Below are positions 9,973-19,542 of a stretch of 64,000 bases of DNA, in pieces. Source of the stretch: Sulfitobacter delicatus (GTDB lineage Bacteria; Pseudomonadota; Alphaproteobacteria; Rhodobacterales; Rhodobacteraceae). The DNA is taken from contig NZ_FNBP01000002.1 of assembly GCF_900102535.1 (NCBI RefSeq), positions 186,001-250,000 on the forward strand. The letters run 5' to 3'. How positions within the stretch are numbered: the first letter of the stretch is position 1; each line of letters starts with the position of its first letter. Position numbers and translations under genes: made by a program. Below the pieces are notes generated by a model, which saw only the letters and a list, made by a program, of their open reading frames with translations, ran no database searches and had not been told where the DNA came from.

Positions 9973-9995
9973 ATATCGGGTTAACCACCCGATAT
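9973..9995. repeat. Perfect inverted repeat in the ftsA-ftsZ gap
   Basis: ATATCGGG, seven bases TTAACCA, then CCCGATAT: eight perfectly paired bases each side. It lies five bases after the ftsA stop on the minus strand and ~147 bases upstream of the ftsZ start. There is no T run, so an operator or mRNA-processing hairpin fits better than a terminator. The centre holds GGTTAACC, which resembles a CtrA half-site. Confidence 0.5.
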
Positions 9996-10000
9996 TGGGG

Positions 10001-11335
10001 TCACCAATTGTCACGGAACCATTTCACAGCGCGCTTCAGCGACCGCGAAGGGTAGCGATCGGCGGGGATGTCGAAGTCCCACCACTCGTCCTGCGGATGC
10101 GCCGCAAAGAGCGCGAGGCCCACGGCAGAGGCGAAACCCGGTCCGGTTGCCGCCTGCGGCAAGCCATGCACGCGCAGCGGGCGGCCCAGACGCACCTGCT
10201 GGCCAAGTATCTTGCTCGCCAACCCATCAAGGCCCGGTATCTGGCTGCCCGCCCCGGTAAGCACAATCTGCTGGCTTGGCAAGTGATCGAAACCGGCAGC
10301 ATCCAGCCGAACGCGGACCTCTTCGAGGATCTCTTCGACCCGCGGACGCATGATGCCGATCAACTCGGCCCTGCTCGCCGTGCGACGGTCATGTTCATAG
10401 TCGCCGGTCTCGCCGCCGATCTCGATCATGTCGCGGTCGTCCATGCCTGTGGCGTGAACACCGCCGTAGAAGGTCTTGATCCGCTCGGCATTGGCCGTCG
10501 GCACCTGCAGCCCCATGGAAATGTCCGAAGTCACGTGATCGCCGCCCATGCGCACGGTATCGGCATAGATCATATGTTTCTTGATAAAGATCGACACGCC
10601 CGTTGTGCCGCCGCCCATGTCGATACAGGCCGCGCCCAACTCCTGCTCATCCTCAACCAACGCCGAGATGCCCGACGCATAGGAGGACGAAGCGATGCCC
10701 GCGAGTTCCAGATCACAACGCTTAATACAATGCGCCAGATGCTGCACTGTGTCGGCATCCACCGTCAGCATATGCATATCGACGGAAAGGCTGTTGCCCA
10801 ACTGCCCACGCGGGTCAGCCAGACCACTGCGATGGTCTAGCGCAAAGTTCACCGGCTGGGCGTGCAAGACTTCGCGGCCCTCGCCGTATTCCGGCACGTC
10901 ACAGCCCGCCAGCACCCGCGCCACGTCCTGCTCAGAGACCGACTGCCCCTCAAGCTCGACCTGCGCGTCAAGGCCGTAGCTGCGCGGCTCGCCGCCCGAG
11001 AAACAAGCGATCACGTGATCCACACGGATGCCCGCCATCTTCTGCGCGGCCTGAAGCGCCGTGCGAATGGCGCGCTCGGTCTCGCCCATGGCGCAGATCT
11101 CGCCAAAGCGGACCCCACGCGAACGGGTGGTCGCCGCGCCGATGACCCGAAAACCCGATTGCCCGGCCAGCGAGCCAATGTCGCCGTTCTCGCCATCGAG
11201 GCCGACCCCGTCAAAGCGCAACACCAAGCAAGCGATCTTGGAACTGCCCACGTCCAGAATGGCGACCACCCCGCGTTGAATCGCCAATTTGCGCATATGC
11301 CGCATCGAACGCTGACTGTCGTATAGATCCATCAT
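10001..11335 (-). CDS. ftsA: Cell division actin-like protein FtsA
   Basis: A 444-residue actin-fold ATPase that tethers FtsZ to the membrane. Seen in order: phosphate-1 loop VAILDVGSSKIACLVL (about 24-39), an SHS2/1C insertion, phosphate-2 loop CIDMGGGTTGVSIFI and adenosine motif IVLTGAGSQIPGL. The C-terminus ends WFRDNW after an Arg/Lys-rich helix (YPSRSLKRAVKWF), a plausible membrane-targeting amphipathic helix. The start at 11335 gives MMDLYDSQRSMRHMRKLAIQRG, as in related alphaproteobacteria; a start a few codons downstream is possible. Position between ftsQ and ftsZ is canonical. Confidence 0.97.
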   Translation of the reverse strand: MMDLYDSQRSMRHMRKLAIQRGVVAILDVGSSKIACLVLRFDGVGLDGENGDIGSLAGQSGFRVIGAATTRSRGVRFGEICAMGETERAIRTALQAAQKMAGIRVDHVIACFSGGEPRSYGLDAQVELEGQSVSEQDVARVLAGCDVPEYGEGREVLHAQPVNFALDHRSGLADPRGQLGNSLSVDMHMLTVDADTVQHLAHCIKRCDLELAGIASSSYASGISALVEDEQELGAACIDMGGGTTGVSIFIKKHMIYADTVRMGGDHVTSDISMGLQVPTANAERIKTFYGGVHATGMDDRDMIEIGGETGDYEHDRRTASRAELIGIMRPRVEEILEEVRVRLDAAGFDHLPSQQIVLTGAGSQIPGLDGLASKILGQQVRLGRPLRVHGLPQAATGPGFASAVGLALFAAHPQDEWWDFDIPADRYPSRSLKRAVKWFRDNW

Positions 11336-11365
11336 TTTGTTACTGTCCCGATCCCAAAGGCCATC

Positions 11366-12247
11366 TTACTGGCCGGAAAGCTGCCTGATGTGCCACCATT
11401 CGCGGGTGGCCTCTTCGTTCATTCTAAGGGTTGGTCTTGCCGCCAACCGCATGTCCACCCGCGCGACGTCACGCGTGAGGACTTCTTGCGCGCCTTCCAG
11501 CGCGATAACCCGTTCCAGCGCCTGAACGGCGTTCTCTTCGGGGAGCATGATGCGCTGGTCGCGGTCCAGCACCACGTCCCAACGCCGTTCACCAACCCGC
11601 ACCAAGCCGCGCAGGCGTTCACCCATAATGCTCGCCGCTGCAATCAGCTTGAGCGCTTCGGGCACGTGATCCGCCGCCCCTGCCCCGGCGATAAGGGGCA
11701 GGTCCGGATGGTCGAGCCGTGCGTCGATGTCCGTCACATGGGCGCCGGTATTATCCACCAGTGCCAAACCCTCTGCACTGCGCCAAACGGCGACCGGTAC
11801 ACGGGGGGTCACGTCGATCTGCAACACGCCGCCGGGGCGGATGCGGACATTGGCCTGTCTGACGCCGTGGATCGCCGTCACCTGTTCACGCAGGGCGGGG
11901 AGGTCCAGATCAAAGGACGACAGCGGAAACTCCAACGGCACCGCGGTGCGGATCTCGCTGGCCAGCATGTCGCTGGCCCCGTCGATGGCCATAAGCTTGA
12001 CCATGAACTCCGGGCGTTCCTCAATGCTGGCGCGCACATCGGCGATGGCCTGAACCACCGTCCCGCGCCGCGCTTCGTCTGAGAGGTAGATCGTCCCGGC
12101 GAGCAGGCTCAGCGTGAAAGGCAGCCCAATGCGCAGGGCAAAGCGGAAGCCCGGCGTCAGCATCAGGCGCTGCATGCGCCAAGACCAGCGCGACGGCGCT
12201 GGATCGACCTTGGGGGTTTCGGGGCGGCGGCGGATCAGCGATCGCAT
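11366..12247 (-). CDS. ftsQ: Cell division protein FtsQ
   Basis: A 293-residue bitopic divisome protein linking early and late assembly through the FtsQLB complex. A basic cytoplasmic tail (MRSLIRRRPETPKVDP) precedes one membrane helix (about 38-56, LPFTLSLLAGTIYL) and a periplasmic POTRA-like domain (about 75-150, including the AIDGASDMLASEIRTAV and IHGVRQANVRIRPGG segments) with a beta domain to the end. The start ATG at 12247 is preferred to the longer frame because it overlaps the ddl end by 13 bases and opens with the expected basic tail. Confidence 0.92.
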   Translation of the reverse strand: MRSLIRRRPETPKVDPAPSRWSWRMQRLMLTPGFRFALRIGLPFTLSLLAGTIYLSDEARRGTVVQAIADVRASIEERPEFMVKLMAIDGASDMLASEIRTAVPLEFPLSSFDLDLPALREQVTAIHGVRQANVRIRPGGVLQIDVTPRVPVAVWRSAEGLALVDNTGAHVTDIDARLDHPDLPLIAGAGAADHVPEALKLIAAASIMGERLRGLVRVGERRWDVVLDRDQRIMLPEENAVQALERVIALEGAQEVLTRDVARVDMRLAARPTLRMNEEATREWWHIRQLSGQ

Positions 12248-13158
12248 GACGCATCCTCCACCATCCAAGCGCAGAGCGCGGGGAACGTGATACCAACCGC
12301 TGCCGCCTGTTCGGGCGTCAGCGAGGTCGCGGTCATGCCGGGCTGGGTGTTGGTCTCGAGCAGGATCAACCCTTCGGCACCCCGGCTCTCGTCCCAACGG
12401 AAATCGGTACGGCTGATGCCGCGGCAGCCGAGCGCGTCATGGGCGCGGCGGGCATAGTCGAGGCAAAGCGCGGTGATCTCTTCAGGCAGCTCTGCAGGCA
12501 CTACATGGCGCGAGCCGCCGGGCTTGTACTTGGCGTCGTAATCATACCAGCCGGTGGTGATAATATCGGTCACGCCAAGCGCGCGGTCACCCATCACTGT
12601 GGTGGTGAGCTCTCGTCCGGGGGCGAAGGTCTCGACCATCACCTCGGCGGGCATGTCGTCAGACAGCTGCGGCGGGCCGTTGTTCTCGGCATTCACCAGA
12701 TAAACGCCAACCGAAGAGCCTTCGTTATTGGGCTTCACCACATAGGGCGGCGTCATCACATGATCCGCCATCACGTCCGCCTTGGGCGCGATAACACTTT
12801 CCAACACGGGCAGCCCCGCATGGCGGAACACGTCTTTGGAGCGCTGCTTGTCCATCGCCAAAGCCGAGGCCAGCACGCCGGAATGTGTATAAGGAATATG
12901 CAGCCACTCGAGCAGGCCTTGGACGCAGCCATCCTCGCCCCAACGACCATGCAGGCAATTCAAAACGGCATCGGGTTTGAGATCACTCAGAACGGCAAAA
13001 AGGTCGCGGCCGGCTTCGACCTCGACCACTTCATATCCGCCATGTTCCCTCAGGGCAGCAGCGCATGCGCGCCCGCTGGACAAAGACACCTCGCGCTCAG
13101 CCGAAGGTCCGCCCATCAATACCGCCACTGTCGGGGTGTGTCCGCTCGACGTACCCAC
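12235..13158 (-). CDS. ddl: D-alanine--D-alanine ligase
   Basis: A ~307-residue ATP-grasp ligase that makes the D-Ala-D-Ala dipeptide added by MurF. Motifs: VAVLMGGPSAEREVSLSSG at the N-terminus, the loop VKPNNEGSSVGVYLV, and the metal-binding C-terminal LLETNTQPGMTATSL. The start is uncertain. GTG at 13158 is chosen because AGAGG lies seven bases upstream; a TTG one codon earlier is also open, and no ATG fits without losing the first strand. Overlaps ftsQ by 13 bases. Confidence 0.95.
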   Translation of the reverse strand: MGTSSGHTPTVAVLMGGPSAEREVSLSSGRACAAALREHGGYEVVEVEAGRDLFAVLSDLKPDAVLNCLHGRWGEDGCVQGLLEWLHIPYTHSGVLASALAMDKQRSKDVFRHAGLPVLESVIAPKADVMADHVMTPPYVVKPNNEGSSVGVYLVNAENNGPPQLSDDMPAEVMVETFAPGRELTTTVMGDRALGVTDIITTGWYDYDAKYKPGGSRHVVPAELPEEITALCLDYARRAHDALGCRGISRTDFRWDESRGAEGLILLETNTQPGMTATSLTPEQAAAVGITFPALCAWMVEDASCDR

Positions 13159-13244
13159 CAAAGTGCCTCTTTGCCTCGGGCCGTTTGCGGCCCCTATCGT
13201 TGTTATCGTTGCTTTGCCGTCTGCATTGGCTATCGCCTAACGGC

Positions 13245-14192
13245 TTAGCTTTGCGACACCGGATCACCCAATTTTTCACCGATGCGCTTAATTTCCCATT
13301 CTAGCCTTATACCGCTTGAAGCGTAAACCTTTTTTCGCACCTCCTCACCCAATGATTCGAGGTCATCGGCGGTGGCATCTCCGGTGTTGATGAGGAAGTT
13401 CGAGTGCTTCGGGCTCATCTGCGCGCCGCCGTATGTGGCGCCGCGCATTCCGGCTTCGTCGATCACTTTCCAAGCCTTCAGGTCGTGCACATCGTCGGCC
13501 TTCCCGGTGGACGAGAATCCAGCCGGGTTGCGGAAGGTCGAACCGGCGCTGCGGTCCTTTGTGGGTTGGGTTTCATCGCGTTTGGCAAGCTGGCTTTCCA
13601 TCCGGGCGTGAAGCTCTTCCGGCACGCCTTTGGGCGGGGCAAAGGTCGCGCCAATCAGGACAGAACCGGGCGACAGATCGGTCTGGCGGTAACGGAAATT
13701 CAGGTCATCTGCGGTCAGCGTTACAACCTCTCCGGCCCGCGTCACGGCCTGCGCCGACACGAAATGATCCGCCGTATAGCTGCCGTAACAGCCCGCGTTC
13801 ATGCGCAAGGCTCCGCCGATGCTGCCGGGAATGGTGCGCAAAAACGTCATATCAAGCCCGGCGTCTGCGGCCTTGCGGGCCACATGAGCGTCCAAAGCCG
13901 CCGCGCCGACGGTGATTTGGTCGTTCTCCACCTCAATACTGTTGAACCCACGCCCCAGACGGATCACCACAGCCCGCAGCCCGCCATCACGCACGATCAG
14001 GTTAGAGCCCACACCCATGGGAAAGACCTCAATCCCCTGCGGCAGCCGCCGCATGAAAAGGCAGAGATCGTCCAAATCGGCAGGCTGAAACAGATAGTCC
14101 GCAGGGCCGCCAACGCGCAGCCATGTGAGGTCATTCAGGGCGCGTTCAGGCGTCAGCTTGCCGCGCAGATCGGGTATGTTTAGCTTGGTCAT
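13245..14192 (-). CDS. murB: UDP-N-acetylenolpyruvoylglucosamine reductase MurB
   Basis: A 315-residue FAD enzyme reducing the enolpyruvyl group to give UDP-MurNAc. The FAD-binding half has [16 protein letters not shown] and [16 protein letters not shown]; the substrate half has [18 protein letters not shown], catalytic-Ser loop [10 protein letters not shown] and [19 protein letters not shown]. It is the type I/II-like short form common in alphaproteobacteria. It follows three small membrane genes (39-base gap) and precedes ddl (86 bases). Confidence 0.97.
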   Translation of the reverse strand: MTKLNIPDLRGKLTPERALNDLTWLRVGGPADYLFQPADLDDLCLFMRRLPQGIEVFPMGVGSNLIVRDGGLRAVVIRLGRGFNSIEVENDQITVGAAALDAHVARKAADAGLDMTFLRTIPGSIGGALRMNAGCYGSYTADHFVSAQAVTRAGEVVTLTADDLNFRYRQTDLSPGSVLIGATFAPPKGVPEELHARMESQLAKRDETQPTKDRSAGSTFRNPAGFSSTGKADDVHDLKAWKVIDEAGMRGATYGGAQMSPKHSNFLINTGDATADDLESLGEEVRKKVYASSGIRLEWEIKRIGEKLGDPVSQS

Positions 14193-14231
14193 GAAGGCGG
14201 ACTTAGCCTATTTGCGCGGCAGGGCAAACCG

Positions 14232-14531
14232 TCAAGCGTCGTCCTTGTCGACCCGGCTTTCGCGCCAGCGCTGCGCCAAGCGCCCTGCCAGCCAGCCGAA
14301 GCCGAAACCGCCCACGGCATAGAGGACCACCGAAACCTGTGCGACCAGTGCATGCGGCTCGAATACCCGCGCATCAAGGCCAAAGACCATCCATATCGCG
14401 TTGAGCGCCAGTCCCACGGCCAGGACGAGGAAAAACAGCCCCACCCGCGCCCGAAACCCGGTCCAGAGGCAGGCGATCATCCACAGCGCGAATACCGTGA
14501 GCAACGCCGCCAGAGTGGGCGTCAGGGTCAT
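14232..14531 (-). CDS. Small membrane protein of unknown function in the murB-murC gap
   Basis: A 99-residue protein with three hydrophobic segments (about 5-22, 30-50 and 63-85) ending in a charged tail RWRESRVDKDDA. It overlaps the next upstream gene by four bases (ATGA), so it is clearly part of the operon. I do not recognise a characterised family. Its place in a peptidoglycan operon suggests an envelope role, which is inference only. Confidence 0.75.
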   Translation of the reverse strand: MTLTPTLAALLTVFALWMIACLWTGFRARVGLFFLVLAVGLALNAIWMVFGLDARVFEPHALVAQVSVVLYAVGGFGFGWLAGRLAQRWRESRVDKDDA

Positions 14532-14806
14532 TCCGCAGGCTCGCGGTTCTGGCCTGCGTCACGCCTGACAGCGCGCCGTAGCCAGCGCAGGAGATAGACA
14601 ACCGGCCAACGCAGCACCGAACACCCCCCTGCCAGCACCAGCAGCCCGACCCAAGGTCCGTGTTGGGTGGTCACAAAGCCGACAATCGGGATGCCCGCAG
14701 CGATCAACATATAGGCGTTGCGCCAGTGGAAATCCTTGCTCGGCGTCATGGCCAGAATATTGGCAATCACGAACCAGAAACAGGCGAGGACCAGCGAGAT
14801 GCTCAT
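14528..14806 (-). CDS. DUF2484-like small membrane protein (copy 1)
   Basis: A 92-residue protein with an N-terminal hydrophobic helix ([20 protein letters not shown]), one or two further helices and a basic end VYLLRWLRRAVRR. Its plan resembles the neighbour at 14803: a short helix, a conserved MxP (MTPSKDFHWRNAY here, [11 protein letters not shown] there), a central Gly-rich helix and a C-terminal R-N/W-P-(V/L)-x-YL-x-x-x-LRR motif. I take the two as tandem paralogues of the DUF2484 type seen between murB and murC in Rhodobacterales. Four-base overlaps on both sides indicate translational coupling. Function unknown. Confidence 0.72.
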   Translation of the reverse strand: MSISLVLACFWFVIANILAMTPSKDFHWRNAYMLIAAGIPIVGFVTTQHGPWVGLLVLAGGCSVLRWPVVYLLRWLRRAVRRDAGQNREPAE

Positions 14807-15054
14807 TTCGGCAACTCCGGTGTTTCCCTACGCAACCGGGCCGCAAGATAGCGCAACGGGTTGCGGAACATGGAGACAAAAGCAGCAAGCGCAGCGATGG
14901 CGAGCAACCAAGATTGGCTCACCCCAATCGCCACGATCAACGCAGGGGCCGCGATCAGCAGCGCGATCCCCGGCACGTATTGGTGGCGCATGGGCAGCAT
15001 AGCCACGGTAACAGCGGCGAAGACCCAGAGGATCGACAGCCAAGCCAAAGTCAC
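14803..15054 (-). CDS. DUF2484-like small membrane protein (copy 2)
   Basis: An 83-residue integral membrane protein with three predicted helices (4-20, 28-43 and 47-63) and a basic C-terminal motif [14 protein letters not shown]. It directly follows murC with a four-base stop/start overlap. It shares its layout and C-terminal motif with the protein at 14528-14806. This family is, to my knowledge, confined mainly to Rhodobacterales dcw clusters and uncharacterised. Confidence 0.75.
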   Translation of the reverse strand: MTLAWLSILWVFAAVTVAMLPMRHQYVPGIALLIAAPALIVAIGVSQSWLLAIAALAAFVSMFRNPLRYLAARLRRETPELPK

Positions 15055-16469
15055 GCCGCAGCCTCCTTGGCCGCGCGCAGTGCGTCGGGCAATTCATTGG
15101 CCCAAGTGCTGATCGTACCCGCGCCCAAACAGACCACAATATCTCCCGGCTGGGCTTCGCGCCGCACCAGTTGGGTCAACGCTTCGGCATCCTCCACGGC
15201 AAAGGCGCGGCGGTGCCCGTGCTGGATCAACCCGTCGACCAAACCGTCCCGGTCGGCACCGGGGATCGGGTCTTCGCCCGCCGCATAGACATCGGCGATG
15301 CCAACCACGTCGGCATCGTTGAAACAGGCGCAGAACTCATCGAAATGGTGATGCAGGCGCGAATAGCGGTGCGGCTGATGCACCGCAATCACACGGCCTT
15401 TGCTGGCCTGACGTGCAGCTTTCAACACAGCAGCAATCTCCACCGGGTGATGCCCGTAGTCGTCAATGATGGTCACCCCATCAACCTCGCCCACCCGGGT
15501 AAACCGTCGGTTAACGCCGCCAAAGCTACCAAGCGCTGCGCGGATCTGCTCACCGCTCATGCCGAGGTGCCTCGACACGGCGACCGCCGCCAGCGCGTTG
15601 GAGACATTGTGATCGCCCGGCATCGGCAGGGCGCAGCCTTCGATGACCAGCCCCTCCGTCTGCAAATGCACATCGAAATGCGCGACGCCGTCTTTATAGT
15701 GCAGCCCCACGGCCCGGACATCTGCCTGCACGTTGAAGCCATAGGTCAGGACACGGCGGTCGGTGATCTTGCCCACCAAGGATTGCACCTCGGGATGGTC
15801 GATGCAGCAGACCGCCAAACCGTAGAACGGAATGTTCGACACGAAGTTCAAGAACCCCTGTCGCAGCGTATCGAAGTCACCCCAATGTTCCATATGCTCA
15901 GGGTCGATATTCGTAACAATCGCAATGGTCGCGGGCAGACGGTTGAAGGTGCCGTCAGACTCGTCAGCCTCGACCACCATCCATTCGCCCTGCCCCATTC
16001 GTGCATTGGAGCCATAGGCGTGGATCACCCCGCCGTTAATCACCGTCGGGTCGATGCCCCCGGCCACCAGCAGCTCAGCCACCATGGTCGTCGTGGTCGT
16101 CTTACCATGCGTCCCCGCGACGGCGATATTAGACTTAAGCCGCATAAGCTCAGCCAGCATCTCCGCACGGCGCACCACGGGCAAGCCACGGCGGCGGGCT
16201 TCGTCGAGCTCCGCATTGCCCGGTTTGATCGCGGACGAAACGACGATGACCGCGGCGCCATCAATATTCTCAGCCGCCTGCCCCTCAAATATCTTTGCAC
16301 CCAACTCGGCCAACCGCACGGTGATCTTGGTCGCTTTCAGATCCGACCCCTGCACCCGGTAGCCGTGGTTCAGCAGCACTTCGGCAATGCCGGACATGCC
16401 GATGCCGCCAATGCCGACAAAATGGATCGGGCCAACGTCGGTCGGCAGTTTGGTAGCGGCACTATTCAT
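15051..16469 (-). CDS. murC: UDP-N-acetylmuramate--L-alanine ligase MurC
   Basis: A 472-residue cytoplasmic Mur ligase adding L-Ala to UDP-MurNAc. N-terminal nucleotide-sugar loop [12 protein letters not shown] (19-30), ATP P-loop GTHGKTTTT (119-127), catalytic region [12 protein letters not shown], and the C-terminal HxPHRYSRL ([16 protein letters not shown]). Overlaps murG and the following DUF2484-like gene by four bases each, so translation is probably coupled. Confidence 0.98.
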   Translation of the reverse strand: MNSAATKLPTDVGPIHFVGIGGIGMSGIAEVLLNHGYRVQGSDLKATKITVRLAELGAKIFEGQAAENIDGAAVIVVSSAIKPGNAELDEARRRGLPVVRRAEMLAELMRLKSNIAVAGTHGKTTTTTMVAELLVAGGIDPTVINGGVIHAYGSNARMGQGEWMVVEADESDGTFNRLPATIAIVTNIDPEHMEHWGDFDTLRQGFLNFVSNIPFYGLAVCCIDHPEVQSLVGKITDRRVLTYGFNVQADVRAVGLHYKDGVAHFDVHLQTEGLVIEGCALPMPGDHNVSNALAAVAVSRHLGMSGEQIRAALGSFGGVNRRFTRVGEVDGVTIIDDYGHHPVEIAAVLKAARQASKGRVIAVHQPHRYSRLHHHFDEFCACFNDADVVGIADVYAAGEDPIPGADRDGLVDGLIQHGHRRAFAVEDAEALTQLVRREAQPGDIVVCLGAGTISTWANELPDALRAAKEAAA

Positions 16470-17590
16470 GAAGGTTCGTCCTCTTCCCCAGCAGAGATCG
16501 ATCCGGTCGATCCCAGTTGTTCGACCATATCGGCCAGAGTTTCGGCAGCGTCGGGCTTGCCCACCGACAGCGCGGCCCGCGACATCTGCAGGGCACCGTC
16601 AGGCGTTTCCAGCACCGACAGGATTTGTTCGGTCAGGATTTCGGGGTTGGCCTTGCGCTCGGGCACCATGATTGCGGCCCCTGCTTCGACCAACCCGCGC
16701 GCATTGGCGCTTTGGTGGTCGCCCGCCGCCGCGGCAAAGGGGATCAGGATCGACGGGCGGCCAATGACCGAAAGATCGGCGATGCTCGACGCGCCCGAGC
16801 GACTGATCACCAGCTGCGCTTCGGACATGCGACGCGGCACATCGTCAAAGAACGGACGAACATCGGCGTCGATCCCAGACTCGGCATAGTAGTCAGCGAC
16901 CCGTTGGCCGTCTTCGTCACGTGCCTGATGGCTGACGCGGATATTACGGATCATCGACATCGGCAACGCGGCCAAGGCAGGCGGCACCACATCGCTCAGG
17001 ATGCGCGCGCCTTGGCTGCCGCCCATCACCAATATCTCCATCGGATAATCGCCCGGCGCGATATAGCCTGCTCCGGCCCTGTCCAGCACAGCCGCCCGTA
17101 CCGGGTTGCCAACATGCCAGCCCTGCACGCCCTCGGGCAGTTTCGTGGGCCAGACACCACAGGCCACGGCATCCACACGTTTGGCGAATATCTCATTTAC
17201 CCGACCGAGGACGCCGTTTTGTTCATGGATCATACGCGGCTTGCGCAGCGCCCAAGCGGCACCGAGCGCCGGGATCGACGGGTAACCGCCAAACCCCACC
17301 ACCACTGCAGGCCGGTCGCGAAGCATATTGAGCGCCGCCTTTGCCACGCCGGCCGCAATACGAAACGGCACCATCGCCTTGGCCGCGATACCGCCCCGCG
17401 CAAAGGTCGCGCTGCTGATCTGGTTGATCTCTACCTCTTCGGGAAAGCCCGACGTATAGCGTGCACCGCGCGCATCAGTACTGAGCTTCACGCGCCAACC
17501 GCGCTTCAGCATCACCTCGGCCAAAGCCTGTGCCGGAAACATATGCCCACCGGTCCCCCCGGCGGCGATGATCAGCAATGGCGCAGACAT
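16466..17590 (-). CDS. murG: UDP-GlcNAc--lipid I GlcNAc transferase MurG
   Basis: A 374-residue GT-B glycosyltransferase at the inner face of the membrane, converting lipid I to lipid II. First G-loop [13 protein letters not shown] (8-20), second Gly-rich loop [13 protein letters not shown], and the UDP-GlcNAc site region [23 protein letters not shown] followed by [10 protein letters not shown]. The start codon shares one base with the ftsW stop (TGATG). Confidence 0.98.
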   Translation of the reverse strand: MSAPLLIIAAGGTGGHMFPAQALAEVMLKRGWRVKLSTDARGARYTSGFPEEVEINQISSATFARGGIAAKAMVPFRIAAGVAKAALNMLRDRPAVVVGFGGYPSIPALGAAWALRKPRMIHEQNGVLGRVNEIFAKRVDAVACGVWPTKLPEGVQGWHVGNPVRAAVLDRAGAGYIAPGDYPMEILVMGGSQGARILSDVVPPALAALPMSMIRNIRVSHQARDEDGQRVADYYAESGIDADVRPFFDDVPRRMSEAQLVISRSGASSIADLSVIGRPSILIPFAAAAGDHQSANARGLVEAGAAIMVPERKANPEILTEQILSVLETPDGALQMSRAALSVGKPDAAETLADMVEQLGSTGSISAGEEDEPS

Positions 17591-18756
17591 CAGCGGCGGC
17601 CCCGGCCCAGAATATCGCTGATCTCGCCCTGCGGGCGGGAACGGGTAAAGGCCAACAACATGCCCACAGCGATACCAGAGGCGATCACCGAAGAGCCACC
17701 GTAACTTACGAACGGCAGGGTCATGCCCTTGGCTGGCAAAAGCCGCACTGCCACACCCATGTTAATCATCGCCTGTACTCCGAATGTGCAGGCCAGCCCG
17801 GTTCCGGCCAGCCGGATGAAGGGATCACGTTCGCGCACCAGCCGCAGCAGCGAGCGAACAACCACGACTGTATATAGGGCAATGATGCAGACGACCAGAA
17901 TAAGCCCGTATTCTTCTGCCGCGACGGCGATGATGAAGTCTGTATGCGCGTCCGGCAGCGACCATTTGACCTGCCCCTCGCCCACGCCAACCCCAAATAG
18001 CCCGCCTTCGCGGATCGCATTGGTGGCATAGCCAAGCTGGGTGGTCGGGTCGACATCAGGGCTCAGAAAGCCGTCAATCCGCCGTGCGAAGTGTTCGGAA
18101 TTGGAATAGGCCACAGTGCCCGCAACCACGACCAGTCCGGCCATGCCCACCAGCAGCAGCATCGGCGCACCGCCGACGAAATACATCACGCCCCAGCCAA
18201 AAAGCACCAGACAAGCCTGACCAAAGTCTGGCTGTAGCGCCAGCATCAGCACGATGGAGATACACAGCGCAAAGGACCAAGCGCGTCCCGGCGGGCCGTT
18301 GATCTCAAGACTCGCAGCCATCGCCCAAGCAGCGGCGACCATAAAGCCGGGTTTGAGGAATTCGGAGGGCTGGAGTGAGGCAAAGCCCAAGCTGTACCAA
18401 CGCGTAGCACCCTTGCCGAAATCTGTGCCGAAGAATGGCAGCAAAGCAAGTGCGACAAAGGAAATGATAAAGCCCAGCACCGCCAGACGCCGCACCACTG
18501 TGGGCGACATCATTGAGGTGAGCAGCATCGCAATCAGCGCCACACCGCCAAAGAATGCTTGCCGTTGGACATAGTGAAAGGGGTCAAAGCCGTTCTTGGC
18601 CGCCAAGGGCGGCGAGGCCGCGAGGCCCAAGAGCATCCCGACGGCAAAAAGCATCAACACGCAGGACAACGCCCAACGGTCGACCGTACGCCACCACTTT
18701 GGAAGAATCGGTTCGCCATCCCGTACCGGGACTGCGCCATAGACCATCTCTGTCAT
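17590..18756 (-). CDS. ftsW: SEDS peptidoglycan glycosyltransferase FtsW
   Basis: A 388-residue polytopic membrane protein, about ten helices, of the SEDS family, which polymerises septal glycan with FtsI. Diagnostic segments: [21 protein letters not shown], where the catalytic Asp region and the QPSE motif are expected, AEEYGLILV, and the C-terminal [15 protein letters not shown]. RodA is excluded by position and partner genes rather than by a single residue. It starts after a 147-base gap from the peroxiredoxin gene, so it may use a promoter in that gap. Confidence 0.96.
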   Translation of the reverse strand: MTEMVYGAVPVRDGEPILPKWWRTVDRWALSCVLMLFAVGMLLGLAASPPLAAKNGFDPFHYVQRQAFFGGVALIAMLLTSMMSPTVVRRLAVLGFIISFVALALLPFFGTDFGKGATRWYSLGFASLQPSEFLKPGFMVAAAWAMAASLEINGPPGRAWSFALCISIVLMLALQPDFGQACLVLFGWGVMYFVGGAPMLLLVGMAGLVVVAGTVAYSNSEHFARRIDGFLSPDVDPTTQLGYATNAIREGGLFGVGVGEGQVKWSLPDAHTDFIIAVAAEEYGLILVVCIIALYTVVVVRSLLRLVRERDPFIRLAGTGLACTFGVQAMINMGVAVRLLPAKGMTLPFVSYGGSSVIASGIAVGMLLAFTRSRPQGEISDILGRGRR

Positions 18757-18868
18757 GGGTATCTGCCTTACACTGCCTCAACGGCCCCTTTTCGGGGTCT
18801 CAACCTGTAAGCTAGCGCGATTTGGCCCATGAAGCCAGAGAATTTAGCGACACCCGATGCCGCAGGTC

Positions 18869-18894
18869 AGGCGGGGCCAGCATCAGCCCCGCCT
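18869..18894. terminator. GC-rich hairpin after the peroxiredoxin gene
   Basis: AGGCGGGGC and GCCCCGCCT form a perfect nine-base stem with an eight-base loop, ten bases past the peroxiredoxin stop. There is no clear T run on the minus strand, so termination is only likely, not certain. It would separate the peroxiredoxin transcript from ftsW. Confidence 0.5.
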
Positions 18895-18903
18895 GCGTGG
18901 CAA

Positions 18904-19431
18904 TTATGCCGCTTTATGGGTGCCGCGCACCGGGTAGTCGTTGTTGCGGATGAACTTCAAGCCACCCAGCAGACCTTCGAGATCCGGGCGCGAGAAAGGT
19001 GCGTTCGAAATGTCGACGATATGCAAGTTACCCTCGCCGTTGATGACGAATGTCGCGGGCTCCGCGAAGGGCCGATCGGTTTCCTGCGCGCTGCGCGGGT
19101 CCGAGATATAGAGACCCAGATCGCGCATCTGGTCGAGCGTCATGTCATAGCCGATGGGCAGGGTCAGGCTGTCCTCATCCGCGATGCCTTGGGCTTTCTC
19201 CTCCGGATCGCCAGAGACGGCAATCACATCGACACCAATTTCGTGGAAGTCGCCCTGAAGCTTTTCAAGCTGCGCGAGGTACTTTTTGCAGATCGGGCAA
19301 TGCAGGCCACGGTAGACCACGACGAGCTGCCAGTCGCGCCCCTCTTGCGGTTGGCCCAAGGTCAGCGTGCCGCCGCCGATCTTTGCCACATCCATCTTCG
19401 GAAATTCTTGTCCTGCGGTCAGTTTGGTCAT
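18904..19431 (-). CDS. Peroxiredoxin-like protein (AhpC/TSA family)
   Basis: A 175-residue thioredoxin-fold protein. The active segment VVVYRGLHCPICKKYLAQLEKL (from about residue 37) has a CPxC arrangement, with the first Cys in the peroxidatic position and RG rather than the classical F-x-P-T before it. Downstream are the conserved VDVIAVSGDPEEKAQG and the PATFVINGEGNLHIVDIS strand pair. This matches the AhpC/TSA-like proteins (peroxiredoxin-like) that reduce peroxides with thioredoxin-type partners; the exact reductant is unknown. It is an unrelated passenger in the dcw cluster, divergent from the flavoprotein gene at 19543. Confidence 0.85.
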   Translation of the reverse strand: MTKLTAGQEFPKMDVAKIGGGTLTLGQPQEGRDWQLVVVYRGLHCPICKKYLAQLEKLQGDFHEIGVDVIAVSGDPEEKAQGIADEDSLTLPIGYDMTLDQMRDLGLYISDPRSAQETDRPFAEPATFVINGEGNLHIVDISNAPFSRPDLEGLLGGLKFIRNNDYPVRGTHKAA

Positions 19432-19542
19432 TCTCTGCTCCTGTTCATTTTGCGTCTCGCCCCAAGCTATGCCGCCCTATGCGCGCAACAACCGCTGTCA
19501 CGTCTTCTTGACCGGGGCGGCACATTCGGGCAGAGCGCGCGG

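Noticed and set aside
15171..16889. 572-codon plus-strand open frame
   Set aside because: Antisense to murC and murG, which are unmistakable; the product is His/Arg-rich with no domains.
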